Notes: generated from the letters alone by a model not told the origin. DNA of 64,000 nucleotides from Myxococcota bacterium (GCA_024278455.1 JAJRTE010000231.1:22096-86095); one strand, 5' to 3'; shown: positions 1 through 9,605, numbered from the stretch's first letter. Numbers and translations are program-made.

Positions 1-1
1 T

Positions 2-262
2 GTCGGCCGGCGCCCGACCTTTCGGGGCGCGGTGGTCAGGCTCGAGGTCCATCTTCTGGACTTTTCCGGAGAGCTGTACGAAAAGCGGTTGCGTGTCGAC
101 TTCGTCGAGCGGTTGCGCGGAGAACGCACGTTCGAGGGTGCCGGTGCGCTCGGGGCTCAGATCCGGCGGGATATCCAGGCAGCCAGGCGTATCCTGGCCG
201 CAAGGGCACCTGCCTCGGGGGTGGCTCGAGGTACGCCGATCGAACTGCGGGCCTGCCGGTAG
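2..262 (+). CDS. ribF: Bifunctional riboflavin kinase/FAD synthetase, C-terminal fragment
   Basis: The gene enters from the left edge of the window, so only its last 86 codons are visible. They read VGRRPTF, then EVHLLDFSGELYEKRLRV and FVERLRGE, which is the typical end of the RibF riboflavin-kinase domain. The full enzyme phosphorylates riboflavin to FMN and adenylates FMN to FAD in the cytosol. Codons run in frame from base 2 to a TAG at 260-262. An internal GTG at 32 is part of this frame and not a real start. A promoter-like sequence follows at 369-398, so ribF is probably not in the same transcription unit as tadC. Its N-terminal nucleotidyltransferase domain lies outside the window. Confidence 0.85.
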   Translation, partial: VGRRPTFRGAVVRLEVHLLDFSGELYEKRLRVDFVERLRGERTFEGAGALGAQIRRDIQAARRILAARAPASGVARGTPIELRACR

Positions 263-368
263 GCGGGGCGAGGGACCCGTTTCTACCGGCATGGCGGCCG
301 CCGGCGCCACGAGAGGGTCTCGGCAGTTCGGACCACGGGAAAGGCTCGAAAAGGCCGATGGATGGCGC

Positions 369-398
369 TTGACGCATTTCGCGCCGGCATGCTACCAT
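369..398 (+). promoter_or_regulatory. Candidate sigma-70 promoter for the tadC-FHA operon
   Basis: A TTGACG hexamer at 369-374 is followed after 18 bases by TACCAT at 393-398. This matches -35 well and -10 moderately. It lies 87 bases before the tadC start, in the 222-base gap after ribF. The call is made by eye only. Confidence 0.4.
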
Positions 399-484
399 GC
401 AGCAGGTTTTAGCGTGGGCACCGGCCGCCGGTGGACTTTCAGCTCCGTTGGGCTTGTCCAGCACCGCTAGGGAGGCGGGTGAAT

Positions 485-1399
485 ATGTCGGATCTCTTCC
501 TGTATATCGTCGCGGGGTTGAGCGGCGGCGCGATGTTCGTGTTCATTCTCTACCTGTTTCCGGACCAATCGGAAGTCGATGCCCGCCGGCGTCTCGGCGT
601 CGGGGGAGGGGTACGGCAGACCCCATCCCTGCTGCTTCGTATCGTCCGGCCGCTCTTTGTCCTGCTGGTTCCGATCACCGCGCGGATTCCGGTGCCGAAG
701 TACCGGGAGAAGACGAGGCACAAGTTCGTTACCGCCGCAATGGAGGAAATCACCGTCGACGAGATGTTGGCCTACAAGATCATCATGGCCGTGTCCGTGC
801 CGGTCTTTTTCTTCTTTTCGGTCAAGAGCCTGGCAGGCAGGGTGATACCCTGGTGGGGCGTCGTGCTCATGGCGCTGTTCGGGTTCTTCTTTCCCGACCA
901 GTGGCTGAACGGCCGGGTCCAGATGCGCCAGAAGGAGATCCTGAAGGCGCTTCCCTACGTCATGGACCTGCTGACACTTTCCGTCGAGGCCGGTCTGGAC
1001 TTCGTCGCCGGGATCGGGAAGGTCGTGGAGAAGTCGGCACCTTCGGCGCTGATCGATGAATTCCGTCTTTTGCTTCAGGAAATCCAGGTCGGGAACACGC
1101 GCCAGCAAGCCTTGCGCAACCTGGCGTTTCGAGTGGATATGGTCGAAATCAACTCGTTCGTTTCGTTGCTGGTCCAGGCCGATGAGTTGGGTGCGTCCAT
1201 TGGGCCGGTTCTGCGCGCCCAGTCGGACCTGTTCCGGACGCAGCGATTCCAGCGTGCGGAGAAGGCTGGTGCCGCAGCGGCGCAGAAGATTCTCTTTCCG
1301 CTGGTCCTGTGTATTCTCCCGGCCGTATTCATCGTAATTTTCGGCCCCATCGCCTTGAGCTTCCTCTATGGTGGCGGTTTTGCTGCAAAAGCAGGTTGA
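485..1399 (+). CDS. tadC: Tad pilus assembly inner-membrane protein TadC
   Basis: TadC (type II secretion F family) pairs with TadB to form the inner-membrane platform on which the TadA/CpaF ATPase drives Flp pilus assembly. The 304-residue protein starts with a hydrophobic segment (LYIVAGLSGGAMFVFILYLF), has two more near residues 95-140, and ends with a helix around ILFPLVLCILPAVFIVIFGP. The T2SSF cytoplasmic domain lies between, with the typical LPYVMDLLTLSVEAGLDF. I chose the ATG at 485 because GGAGGCGGGTG precedes it; an upstream ATG at 431 would add 18 unlikely residues. tadB sits 21 kb downstream at 21305, which is unusual because the two genes are normally adjacent. DUF192 and FHA genes follow closely, suggesting one operon. 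Confidence 0.85.
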   Translation: MSDLFLYIVAGLSGGAMFVFILYLFPDQSEVDARRRLGVGGGVRQTPSLLLRIVRPLFVLLVPITARIPVPKYREKTRHKFVTAAMEEITVDEMLAYKIIMAVSVPVFFFFSVKSLAGRVIPWWGVVLMALFGFFFPDQWLNGRVQMRQKEILKALPYVMDLLTLSVEAGLDFVAGIGKVVEKSAPSALIDEFRLLLQEIQVGNTRQQALRNLAFRVDMVEINSFVSLLVQADELGASIGPVLRAQSDLFRTQRFQRAEKAGAAAAQKILFPLVLCILPAVFIVIFGPIALSFLYGGGFAAKAG

Positions 1400-1408
1400 G
1401 GGTGACGG

Positions 1409-1789
1409 TTGATCGAAGTCTACAACACGACTCGAGGGAAAGTGCTGGCACAGGCCGCGACCAGGGCGAATACCCTGTGGTCGCGCATGAAAGGTCTGCT
1501 GGGACGCGAAGAACTCGGAGAGGGCGAAGGTCTGGTGATCGACCCTTGCAACGCGATCCATACCTTCTTCATGCGCTTTCCGATAGATGTCCTGTTTGTG
1601 GACAGGGGGGGCAGAATCGTTCGCACCGTCGAGCGCCTCCGGCCCTTCAGGGTCACCGGGATCGTTTTCGCCGCACAGTGCGTGGTCGAACTCCCCGCCG
1701 GCGTGGTGGAGGGCACGGCGACATCCGTGGGAGACCTGGTCGAGTTCAGCACGAGGTCCGGCATGGCGTCTGAGGTGGCAGGAACATGA
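1409..1789 (+). CDS. DUF192 family protein
   Basis: This 126-residue protein covers a DUF192 domain, seen in the early RMKGLLGR segment, the central NAIHTFFMRFPIDVLFVD and the late LPAGVV segment. The biochemical role of DUF192 is unknown. The family is small and compact, and some members are exported, but this copy has no clear signal peptide. It begins with TTG at 1409, ten bases after the tadC stop. Its stop overlaps the next gene's start (ATGA at 1786-1789), which implies translational coupling. Co-transcription with tadC and FHA genes suggests an accessory role in pilus assembly, but that is inference from position only. Confidence 0.8.
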   Translation: MIEVYNTTRGKVLAQAATRANTLWSRMKGLLGREELGEGEGLVIDPCNAIHTFFMRFPIDVLFVDRGGRIVRTVERLRPFRVTGIVFAAQCVVELPAGVVEGTATSVGDLVEFSTRSGMASEVAGT

Positions 1790-3384
1790 AGCTCGTCGTC
1801 TTGAGTGGCCCGATTCGAGGCAAGGTGTTGGACCTTGCCTCGGGCAACAACTTCATCGGGCGGGCCGAAGAGAACTCGATAACCCTCCCTTCGGGACAAG
1901 TGTCCCGGCGGCATGCCTGCATTTCCCTGACCGGCGATCGTGTCTTTCTCGAGGACCTTGGTAGTTCGAACGGTACCTTTGTCGGAGAGCAACGCATACA
2001 GCAGAAAGTCGCCCTGAAGCCGGGAAGCAGATTCCGGATTGGCGAATTCATGATGGAACTCAGCGTCGATGGACGTGTCAGCGGCGCTCCGGCCGCCGTT
2101 GCCGGAAAGCCCGCACCGGCACCGCGTCCGGGCAGGGGCCAGCCTGCGGCCGGCCAGGTGATGCCCATCGTCATGCCACGTGTCCAGGCCGGCGAGACAC
2201 CCTTCTGGCGATTCTACCGGACCATCGCCTTTCTCGGCTGGCGGGGACAGGTGGTACTGGGCGCCATGGGGCTGGTCCTGATCGTCATTGGCCTCGGGGT
2301 CTATCCGCTGCTGAAGGACGAGCAGCGAACGCTCACCCAGGAGGTGCTCAAGCGCGGTAAAGTGCTGGTCAACAGGTTGGCCATGCGAAACGGCGAATTC
2401 GTCAAGAACATGTTGGAAACCAACCTGGACGCAACACAGATACTCTCGGAAGAGGGTGTTGTCGAGGCCTACCTGCTGACACCGAACCTGATGGTGTTGA
2501 GCCCTGTCGAGCAGCGGGGGAGATCCATGTCCAACCGGACCGTCTGCGCCAACGCCTTTCGGAGCGGCAACGTGGTCGTTGCCTCCGAGGCCGAACTCGA
2601 GATCGGGGAGGGCCGGGCGGGCGTGTACCACATGGCCACGCCCATCCGGGTATGGGCCAACGAGCAGGGGAGGTACAAGACCTACGGGGTGGCATACATC
2701 GTGATGGACGCCCGCCGCGTCGCGGAAGTCAACGCGCGTACCGATGTCAAGCTGACCGCTGCTGGTATCGTCGTCGCCGTGGCCATGGCATTGTACCTTG
2801 TCGCGCTGTTCTTGTTGACGAATCGCCCTCTTGGCGCGCTGGCCGACGATGGCGAACTTGTCCTCAGGGGTGACCTGCGGGCTGTGGAAAGCCGCGCGCG
2901 TTGGAAAGAATTGAACAGTCTTGCGCACACGCTCAACAGGAGTTTCGACCGCTACCACCAGGCGGCTTCCGCGACGTCGGCGGCCACCCTGGAGGCGGTC
3001 GGTCCATCCTTCGTCGCCGGCGATCGTGATGCTTCGATCGAAGATGCCAAGGTATCCGCCATTGCCGACGCCGTGAGCGAGGCGGTTCTTGTCACCGACG
3101 AGATGCAGCGGGTGGTCTACCTGAACCAGCGGGCGGCCAGGACCCTGGGCGCCACGTTGCAGACGGCGAGGGGCCGCCACATCATGGAGGCCATCGCCAA
3201 TCGCGAAGTGCTCGGCGAAGTGCTCGATATCCTGAAGAAACTGGTCGAGTCCGACTCGAGCACGGTGTCCACCAAGGTGACGCTGCCCGGAGAATCAGGG
3301 CCCGGCGAGCACGAACTCGTCGCTTCCGGCGTACGCGACGACAAGACGGGCCAACTGAGCTATGCTGCCATCGTCATACGATAG
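1786..3384 (+). CDS. FHA-domain membrane protein with a C-terminal PAS-like domain
   Basis: The 532-residue protein begins with a forkhead-associated domain (residues about 5-90) carrying the phosphothreonine-binding pattern FIGR, SRRHA and GSSNGT. A proline-rich linker follows. A first membrane helix near residues 155-175 (LGAMGLVLIVIGLGVYPLL) and a second near 325-345 (AGIVVAVAMALYLVALFLL) bracket a putative extracytoplasmic sensor of about 150 residues. A PAS-like domain follows near residue 430 (VSEAVLVTDEMQRVVYLNQ). No kinase or cyclase domain is present, so the protein probably acts as a sensor-scaffold that recruits phosphorylated partners. It overlaps the DUF192 stop by four bases. 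The Ser/Thr kinase at 9608-11956 is an obvious candidate partner, though this is inference. Confidence 0.8.
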   Translation: MKLVVLSGPIRGKVLDLASGNNFIGRAEENSITLPSGQVSRRHACISLTGDRVFLEDLGSSNGTFVGEQRIQQKVALKPGSRFRIGEFMMELSVDGRVSGAPAAVAGKPAPAPRPGRGQPAAGQVMPIVMPRVQAGETPFWRFYRTIAFLGWRGQVVLGAMGLVLIVIGLGVYPLLKDEQRTLTQEVLKRGKVLVNRLAMRNGEFVKNMLETNLDATQILSEEGVVEAYLLTPNLMVLSPVEQRGRSMSNRTVCANAFRSGNVVVASEAELEIGEGRAGVYHMATPIRVWANEQGRYKTYGVAYIVMDARRVAEVNARTDVKLTAAGIVVAVAMALYLVALFLLTNRPLGALADDGELVLRGDLRAVESRARWKELNSLAHTLNRSFDRYHQAASATSAATLEAVGPSFVAGDRDASIEDAKVSAIADAVSEAVLVTDEMQRVVYLNQRAARTLGATLQTARGRHIMEAIANREVLGEVLDILKKLVESDSSTVSTKVTLPGESGPGEHELVASGVRDDKTGQLSYAAIVIR

Positions 3385-3398
3385 GGAGGTGATCGGAC

Positions 3399-4337
3399 GT
3401 GTCGCCAGAATCGGACTGGAACCTGACATTGATTAGCGGCGGTGCAAGCAACGCGTCCTATCCCCTGACGGAGCAAGGCGTGCAAGTTGGGCGAGGCGAC
3501 GACTGTGATATCGCCTTGAACAGCCAGAACGTCTCGAGACGACATGCTCGCATCTTTGTTTACCAGGGGCAACCCTACGTCCAGGACCTGGGCAGCAGGA
3601 ACGGTGTGTACGTCAACGGTGTCAGAATCCAGGAACAGCGACTGGGGTCCGGGGATACGCTGACCATGGGGGAGTTCGTCTTTCAGGTCACATCGGCGTC
3701 CGACCCCGTGGTCACCGGCAGACGGTCGAGCCGATCCGTGCTCTACCTCGCCGTGGCTGGCGTCGTTCTGTGCCTGCTGGTCGCCGTTCTATGGAAGGTC
3801 ACCTCGGGGCAGAAGAACGCTCAGGTGGCTGTGCCGCGAACGCCGGTCGCACAATCGTCCGACGTGCAGAACATGTTCGCCACGCTCGACAAGTCCAGCA
3901 GGTCGGCAAGACCGCCGGGTGCCCCGCAAGGAGTGGGGCAGCAGGGAAGTACTGGGGCGCAGGAGGCACCCGCCGGCAGGGCGGGAGACAAGCGCAACGC
4001 AATGGTAAGGGAATACCTGGATCGAGCCGAACTCCTCCAGGAAGCCGGGAAACTCACTGAGGCTCTCAAGCAGTACAAGCTGGCGTTGAAGTTGGACCCG
4101 ACATGTGCCCTGTGTCTGTCGCGGAAAGAGCGGTTGGAGAAAGAGATCCAAGCGAGGATCAACAAAAACCTGGAAGATGGAATGAAGAGCTTCAAGGCGC
4201 TGCGATACCAGGAGGCAATCAACTCCTGGGAACGGGTGCTCAACCTGGATCCGGACCCCGGAAGCCAGCAGCACCAGTTGGCAAAGCAGTACATCGCAGA
4301 CGCCGAGGCCAAGTTGGCCGCCCAGCAGAGATTCTGA
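3399..4337 (+). CDS. FHA-domain protein with one membrane helix and TPR repeats
   Basis: This 312-residue protein has an N-terminal FHA domain (residues about 8-95; VGRGDDCDIAL, SRRHARI, GSRNGVYVNG). One membrane helix follows near residues 112-130 (VLYLAVAGVVLCLLVAVLW). The C-terminal 110 residues contain TPR-like helices (EALKQYKLALKLDPTCALCLSR, then EAINSWERVLNLDP). The start is GTG at 3399, preceded by GGGAGGTGATC with good spacing. The architecture places a phosphopeptide reader in the cytoplasm and TPRs across the membrane, or the reverse; topology cannot be fixed by eye. No separate tadD TPR gene is seen in the locus, so this protein could take that place. That is a guess from domain content. 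Confidence 0.8.
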   Translation: MSPESDWNLTLISGGASNASYPLTEQGVQVGRGDDCDIALNSQNVSRRHARIFVYQGQPYVQDLGSRNGVYVNGVRIQEQRLGSGDTLTMGEFVFQVTSASDPVVTGRRSSRSVLYLAVAGVVLCLLVAVLWKVTSGQKNAQVAVPRTPVAQSSDVQNMFATLDKSSRSARPPGAPQGVGQQGSTGAQEAPAGRAGDKRNAMVREYLDRAELLQEAGKLTEALKQYKLALKLDPTCALCLSRKERLEKEIQARINKNLEDGMKSFKALRYQEAINSWERVLNLDPDPGSQQHQLAKQYIADAEAKLAAQQRF

Positions 4338-4389
4338 CAGCACCGCGCACCTCCGCGCCCCTGATGTCACCATTTGGAGAGTCAGGGGC

Positions 4390-6876
4390 ATGGAACTCGT
4401 CATCTTCCGTGAATCCAAGGAAGTCGGCCGACTTCGCCTGTCCGAGGGCACGTTCTCCATCGGCCGCGGACTGCACAACACCATCGCGCTCGATGAACAG
4501 GGCGTCTCGAGACGGCATGCGCGCATTCGGGTCGAGAACGGTCGCGTGCTTGTCGCCGATCTCGGCAGCGTGAACGGCACGTTGCTCCGCGGAAAACATC
4601 TGCGCGACGAAACCGAACTCGAAAGTGGCGACGTCCTCGAGATCGGTCCGTTCTTCATCCAGGCCATCCTGGATGACGATTTCGTGTCTCACGAGATGGA
4701 GCGCACCGAGTCCCACGCGTCCCTCAAGGCGCTCGAACGGTCGGCGCGATCCCGGGAAGCCAGCGCGGCGCAAGGAGAGCCCCCGGGCCCGCCGCCCGCC
4801 GGCGACGACAGCTCGGACTGGCTGGCTCCCCATGAACTGTTCGGCCTTACTGAAGACGGCTGGATCGAGCAATCCCCAACCCCATCGGGCGAGGGCGGGG
4901 ATTCGGCTTCACGGACCGCCGGGGCAAGCGATGCGGCGTCCCGGGCACCCTCGCAGCCGGACAGCGGAGAGGACGGTATCCTGCTCGCCGTGGACGACAT
5001 CTTCCCCCCGGGCGACGACGATGTCGAACTCATCGAACTGGAGGAGTCCGGTGATTCCTCCGGACCGCCGGTAGAGACCGAAAAACAACGCGAAACCCTG
5101 GACTACGACGACTGGAAGACTGCCCGTGCAGAACGTGCAACCGCTCCACGGCTGCCGAAAACGCCCAACCTCGCCGATCAGGACGTGGATGCCGGCCCCG
5201 CGGCCGAGCCCGCAGCAAGGGTGAAGGAAACGCCAAGGTTGGTGGCCAGGGAGGGCTTCGCGCAGCAAGACCAGTACGATCTGGACAAGGGAACCTGCTA
5301 CATCGGCCGGGCCAAGGAGATGGACATCGTGCTCCTCGACACCAACGCCTCGAGGCGTCATGCCGCGATTTCCCGCGAGGCTGGTGGATTCATGATTCGT
5401 GACCTGTGGAGCTTGAACGGCGTGGAGGTCAACGGCGAGCGCGTGGACGCGGCGCTCCTCAAGAGCGGTGACCGGATTCGCATAGGAGATACCGTCCTCG
5501 AGTTCCTGTGGCCGGCCCAGGACCGCACCTTGGAGTCTTCCGATCGAGACCGGCTGCCAGAAGAATCTGTAGCCGGAGGAACCTCCATCCCGGCGCCACC
5601 GTGGCCATCAGCGGAAGGAGACGCACCGCCGGCACCCTCCTCGTCGGCGGCAGAGGGTGTACCGTCGCCAGGGGCTGCCCCGGTCGCCCGGGGAGGTGCT
5701 TCGCCCCTCGAGCAGTCTCAGGACACGCCTCAGTCCGCCGGGGCCATGGAGCCGTCCCCCGGGCCCCGGCGTCGAGTCGAGCGTCCTGCCGTGCGTTCGG
5801 GGCGTTCTCTCCTGTTGTCTCCCACCGCCATCGTCATCACGGCAACCCTGGTCATCGTCGTCATCGTGTTGCTTGTGGTGGCCTTTCGTGGCCGACCTCG
5901 AGTCGCGTCCCACGCGAGCGTATCACCAGAGCCCATGCTCACTCTGGACTCCGTTCGTCTCGTCGCGAGGGCGGAGGCCGAATTGGCCGCCGGCGAGTAC
6001 GAATCGGCGCTGAACACGGCGATTCTCGTCCAGGCGAATCAGCCGGGCTCCAGGCGAGTTGCGAGGCTGGTGCAGCAGGTATCTGAGGCCTGGACGCTCG
6101 CCCGGCTCACGCAGGCGCTGGAAAACAGGCGGGAAGAGATCGCGGGCGCTTCGCCCGAGGAGACCCCGGTGGCCGCAACCCCGGTGGAGGAATCCCCCAT
6201 CGAGACGGGACCACCTCGGCCCGTAGCTGCCACGAGCGCGCCTATCGCCGTGGTTGCGAGCGCCGGTGCCGCGACGAATCGTGGCTCGAGCAGGGCCGAT
6301 GCCGCGCGAGCGGTTCGGCCGCCACCGCGCCGGGACGCTGGCGGCGAGGTCCAGGCATCGGACAGGCCGGGAGAGTCGGCCACGTCCGAACTCGACCTTC
6401 GCGTCGCACGATGGTACCGGAAAGGCTTGGAGGCTCGAGACCAGGGCCGCTACCTCGAGGCCGTCCAGGCGTTCGAGCAGGCCAAAGCAGAGGATACGCT
6501 CAAGGAATCGGAACTCTACTATACCGTAGAGGATGAGATGAAGCGGGCCATCGAACACCTGCATGGACTGGCTCGGCCACTCGTCGCCGAAGCCTCCCGG
6601 CTGGAAAGTGAGGGGCGGCTCACCGAGGCGCGACAGAAGCTGGCCGACGCCCTGTCAAGGGATCCCTACTACACGCCGGCCGTGACCCGCCTGCGGCACC
6701 TCGAGGAGCGGCTGGCGACCGAAGCGAGGAAGGTGTTGGTGGAAGCGCAGTCCAGGGAGAACGAGGGAGATATCGCCGGAGCCGTGGAGGCATATCGAAG
6801 CGTATTGACCCTGGTGCCCGACCCGTCCAACGTGTATCATCAGACAGCAACGCTCAGGCTGGAGCAGCTCGAGTAG
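4390..6876 (+). CDS. Double-FHA protein with one membrane helix and TPR repeats
   Basis: The 828-residue protein carries two FHA domains. The first, residues about 5-95, has SIGRGLHNTIAL, SRRHARI and GSVNGT. The second, residues about 285-375, has CYIGRAKEMDIVLL, SRRHAAI and WSLNGVEVNG. An acidic, low-complexity linker separates them and a Pro/Ala-rich stretch follows. A single membrane helix lies near residues 475-497 (AIVITATLVIVVIVLLVV). The C-terminal part holds TPR-like repeats (GLEARDQGRYLEAVQAFEQA and similar). It is the third consecutive FHA gene after tadC. Two FHA modules on one chain suggest a scaffold that clusters two phosphorylated ligands. Family membership is clear, but the specific role is not. 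Confidence 0.8.
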   Translation: MELVIFRESKEVGRLRLSEGTFSIGRGLHNTIALDEQGVSRRHARIRVENGRVLVADLGSVNGTLLRGKHLRDETELESGDVLEIGPFFIQAILDDDFVSHEMERTESHASLKALERSARSREASAAQGEPPGPPPAGDDSSDWLAPHELFGLTEDGWIEQSPTPSGEGGDSASRTAGASDAASRAPSQPDSGEDGILLAVDDIFPPGDDDVELIELEESGDSSGPPVETEKQRETLDYDDWKTARAERATAPRLPKTPNLADQDVDAGPAAEPAARVKETPRLVAREGFAQQDQYDLDKGTCYIGRAKEMDIVLLDTNASRRHAAISREAGGFMIRDLWSLNGVEVNGERVDAALLKSGDRIRIGDTVLEFLWPAQDRTLESSDRDRLPEESVAGGTSIPAPPWPSAEGDAPPAPSSSAAEGVPSPGAAPVARGGASPLEQSQDTPQSAGAMEPSPGPRRRVERPAVRSGRSLLLSPTAIVITATLVIVVIVLLVVAFRGRPRVASHASVSPEPMLTLDSVRLVARAEAELAAGEYESALNTAILVQANQPGSRRVARLVQQVSEAWTLARLTQALENRREEIAGASPEETPVAATPVEESPIETGPPRPVAATSAPIAVVASAGAATNRGSSRADAARAVRPPPRRDAGGEVQASDRPGESATSELDLRVARWYRKGLEARDQGRYLEAVQAFEQAKAEDTLKESELYYTVEDEMKRAIEHLHGLARPLVAEASRLESEGRLTEARQKLADALSRDPYYTPAVTRLRHLEERLATEARKVLVEAQSRENEGDIAGAVEAYRSVLTLVPDPSNVYHQTATLRLEQLE

Positions 6877-6941
6877 GGACCCGGCAGGTTCTTCCAGGAC
6901 CGGATGTCTGTTCGATCGGAGCGGGAACAGTGGGGAGGCGG

Positions 6942-8672
6942 ATGCAGCGCGAGCGCGTGACCTATCCTGGCCGGTTGCGAGCCCCTGGCCACCTGGCGAG
7001 ACGACTGCTGCCCTCCCCCATCGACGGGCTGCTCATCGCCGTGTACCTGGTATCCTTGGGCTTGCCCATCTTCACGGCGGACACCTGGTGGCGGTTGCGA
7101 GTCGGCGCGTGGGTCGTGGAGCACTTCGACGTGCCTCGAGAAAACCTGTTTTCGTTTGCCGCCGCGCACCATCCCTGGATCGACCACGAATGGCTCACTG
7201 ACGCGCTCCTGTTCCTGGTGCTCGACAGGGTGGGACCGGGGTGGCTGCTCTTTCTCAGGGGCGTGGTCCTGGCCGCAGTCCTGGCGTTGCTCTACCGGCT
7301 CATGCGGCGGCGAGGAGGGGTCGTCCCGGCGATCGTTCTCACTGCCGCGGCCGCCGTAGGGCTGCTGCACCATGGCGAACTCGGACCGATGCTGTTCGCA
7401 TGGCTGCTCCTGTGTGCCCTGGTGACCTTGATTGAAGATCCAGCCTGGAGGCAGGGCCGGACTTTCGTGCTCGTCCCGCTGTTGTTCCTGTTGTGGGCCA
7501 ACATGCACGGCAGTTTTCTCATCGGCCTCGTCCTCCTCGTCGCCCATGGCATCGGGGGACTCGCGGACAGCCGGCGCGGGCGAGGAAACGGCAACCATCT
7601 GGGACACCTTGTCGCGGCGGCGCTGTCCATCCCCCTCACATGGTGCAACCCCTACTACTGGTCCCTGTATTCCATGGGAATCGGGGAATTGTGGCAGTTG
7701 CTGGCGAGCGTCCCGCTGCGCTTGAGACTCTTGCCCTGGTCATTCGTGACCCTGGCCGGCGTGCTGACCTGCGGCGCCTGGCTTGTCATCGCCCTGGCCG
7801 GGCGGGAAACCCGGTGGCGCATGGTCTTTCCTCTCATCTTGCTGACACCGCTGGCGTGGACCATGCCCGCCTACCTGTCACTGTGGATCGTCTGGGCAAC
7901 CCCTACGATGATGGAGCACCTGGAACAGCTCGCCGAGCGGATCCAGCATGAGCGAACCGGGTACCTCGAGGAGATCGCAGGTATCTCCAGGTTCATGCGC
8001 CGAATCGCACAGCCTTTCGCTGCCCTCTCGAGGTTCGATCGATACCTCGTCCACGGTAACTATGCCGCCATGACCATGGCGCTGGCCCTGGCCTATTTCT
8101 CCATACCTCCGGGCGATACGCTGGCTGTCCTGGGTACACGGGTGTCCGGCCTCACCATCGACGAATTGGTCCCGGAACAGTCCTTTCCCCGGGGCGCCGT
8201 CCATGCCCTGTTGGGAGCTGCCGGTGTCGAATCGAGCGTGATGTCGTCCATGTCGTGGGGGGGATACGTGATGTGGGAGGGATACCCCCGGCTGATGCCT
8301 TTTCTCGACGGCCGTGACGCCGCCTATCCCCTGGACGTCGTCGAAGACTACGACCTGTTTGCTTCCGCCGGACCCGGCTGGGAGGAAATCCTGGAGCGCT
8401 ACGAGGTCGACTACCTCCTCTGGGGAACCTCCGCCTTCCAGGTGCGCGCGCTCACCGCGGCTGGCCTCTGGGTCCCGCTCTACCAGGACGCCTCGAGCAC
8501 CGTGCTCGGGAGGAAGTACCCGCTCGGCCGTGTCCCGGCTCCGGGCAACGAGGCGGAAACGACGTTTCTCCTCGAGGAGAACGACACGATCGATACCCTC
8601 GATGTCGAGGAGCCTACCCCGGTACCGGTCTTCGGTCTGTTCCGCCCCAACCGCTCCGGGCCTGACCGATAG
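6942..8672 (+). CDS. Polytopic membrane protein resembling GT-C glycosyltransferases
   Basis: This 576-residue protein has about nine or ten hydrophobic segments spread over residues 25-400, then a roughly 150-residue soluble C-terminus. The first periplasmic loop reads TADTWWRLRVGAWVVEH and later HHPWIDHEWLTDALL, the loop pattern common to uncharacterised GT-C-like proteins. A WANMHGSFLIG segment in the middle is also typical of this group. No catalytic DD/DE pair can be assigned confidently. I prefer ATG at 6942; an in-frame GTG at 6930 is possible, as the GGGGAGG lies very close to the ATG. The gene follows the FHA genes on the same strand with a 65-base gap. Its 3' end converges on the UbiA gene, 15 bases away. 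Function unknown. Confidence 0.65.
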   Translation: MQRERVTYPGRLRAPGHLARRLLPSPIDGLLIAVYLVSLGLPIFTADTWWRLRVGAWVVEHFDVPRENLFSFAAAHHPWIDHEWLTDALLFLVLDRVGPGWLLFLRGVVLAAVLALLYRLMRRRGGVVPAIVLTAAAAVGLLHHGELGPMLFAWLLLCALVTLIEDPAWRQGRTFVLVPLLFLLWANMHGSFLIGLVLLVAHGIGGLADSRRGRGNGNHLGHLVAAALSIPLTWCNPYYWSLYSMGIGELWQLLASVPLRLRLLPWSFVTLAGVLTCGAWLVIALAGRETRWRMVFPLILLTPLAWTMPAYLSLWIVWATPTMMEHLEQLAERIQHERTGYLEEIAGISRFMRRIAQPFAALSRFDRYLVHGNYAAMTMALALAYFSIPPGDTLAVLGTRVSGLTIDELVPEQSFPRGAVHALLGAAGVESSVMSSMSWGGYVMWEGYPRLMPFLDGRDAAYPLDVVEDYDLFASAGPGWEEILERYEVDYLLWGTSAFQVRALTAAGLWVPLYQDASSTVLGRKYPLGRVPAPGNEAETTFLLEENDTIDTLDVEEPTPVPVFGLFRPNRSGPDR

Positions 8673-8687
8673 AAGTCTTTCCCGGGG

Positions 8688-9605
8688 TCAGTCGGGCCAG
8701 TGAAGAATGAGTATCACGGAGATGGCATAGAGTGCCGCGTTGATCACCATCGGCCGGTCGGAAATCAGCGTTTGTTCCGGAGCCCCCCCCTCTCCGAACC
8801 TGGAAACGAGGTACTGGTAGCGGAATATGCCGTACAGCACGAATGGGATGGTGAGCATGAGACGACTCGGCCTCTGCGGGTGTGCCCCCACGTCGAATGT
8901 GTACAGTGCGTAGGACATGATGGCACCTGCCGTCACGATGTTGATCATACGCTCCAGGAGTTGTGGGGTGTATTCGCCCAGGTTCTTCCGATGCTGCGTC
9001 GCCGCCTTCTCGAGCAGCAGCAATTCCGACAGGCGCTTGTTCATTGCCAGAAACAACGAAAGAAAGGCCACACAAATCAAGAACCAGGGGGAGATGACCA
9101 CGTCGATCGCCGTCGCGCCCGCGACCGCGCGCAGGATGAAGAGCGCGGCGATCCCCATCACGTCGAGTATTACCAGGTGCTTGAAATGCAGGGTGTATGT
9201 CACTGTCAGCACAAGGTAGGCGGTGCATGTCGCACCGAAGGCCGTGGATAGCGCGTAGGCGCCGGTGAGGCTCCCGATACCACCGGCGCCCATGACGGCG
9301 ATGGCGAGGGACCGGGGCAGACGGCCGGACGCAATCGGCCGCTTGCGCTTTTCCGGGTGTTCACGATCCGCGGCGGCGTCGCACAGATCGTTGAACAGGT
9401 ATCCGGTACTCGCCAGCAGGCAGAAAAGTGCTGTGGCGACAACGGCCTTCGCGACGTACGGCATGTCGAACGTGTGCCTCGAGAAGACGAGGGCTGCAAA
9501 CAAAATGACGTTTTTCAACCATTGTTTGGGCCTCAATGCCTCCAGGAGAGCGGCCACGGAGGGGCAGGATGTCGAGGGGCGGACCCCTTGTGCACGGCTG
9601 GCCAT
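8688..9605 (-). CDS. UbiA-family prenyltransferase, decaprenyl-phosphate phosphoribosyltransferase-like
   Basis: The 305-residue integral membrane protein has about eight or nine helices and the two Asp-rich UbiA motifs. The first reads NDLCDAAADREHPEKRKRP followed by IASG, the form typical of polyprenyl-phosphate 5-phosphoribosyltransferases (DPPR synthase family). Those enzymes transfer phosphoribose from PRPP to a lipid-phosphate carrier. I therefore favour a sugar-lipid role over quinone biosynthesis, while substrate remains unproven. The start at 9605 has an AGGGAG Shine-Dalgarno; an upstream extension to 10037 overlaps the kinase and is rejected. The gene begins two bases after the kinase stop, so the two are almost certainly co-transcribed, which is an odd pairing. 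Confidence 0.8.
   Translation of the reverse strand: MASRAQGVRPSTSCPSVAALLEALRPKQWLKNVILFAALVFSRHTFDMPYVAKAVVATALFCLLASTGYLFNDLCDAAADREHPEKRKRPIASGRLPRSLAIAVMGAGGIGSLTGAYALSTAFGATCTAYLVLTVTYTLHFKHLVILDVMGIAALFILRAVAGATAIDVVISPWFLICVAFLSLFLAMNKRLSELLLLEKAATQHRKNLGEYTPQLLERMINIVTAGAIMSYALYTFDVGAHPQRPSRLMLTIPFVLYGIFRYQYLVSRFGEGGAPEQTLISDRPMVINAALYAISVILILHWPD

Noticed and set aside
1420..3180. A 586-codon minus-strand frame opposite the DUF192 and FHA-PAS genes
   Set aside because: The FHA, membrane and PAS features all lie on the plus strand.
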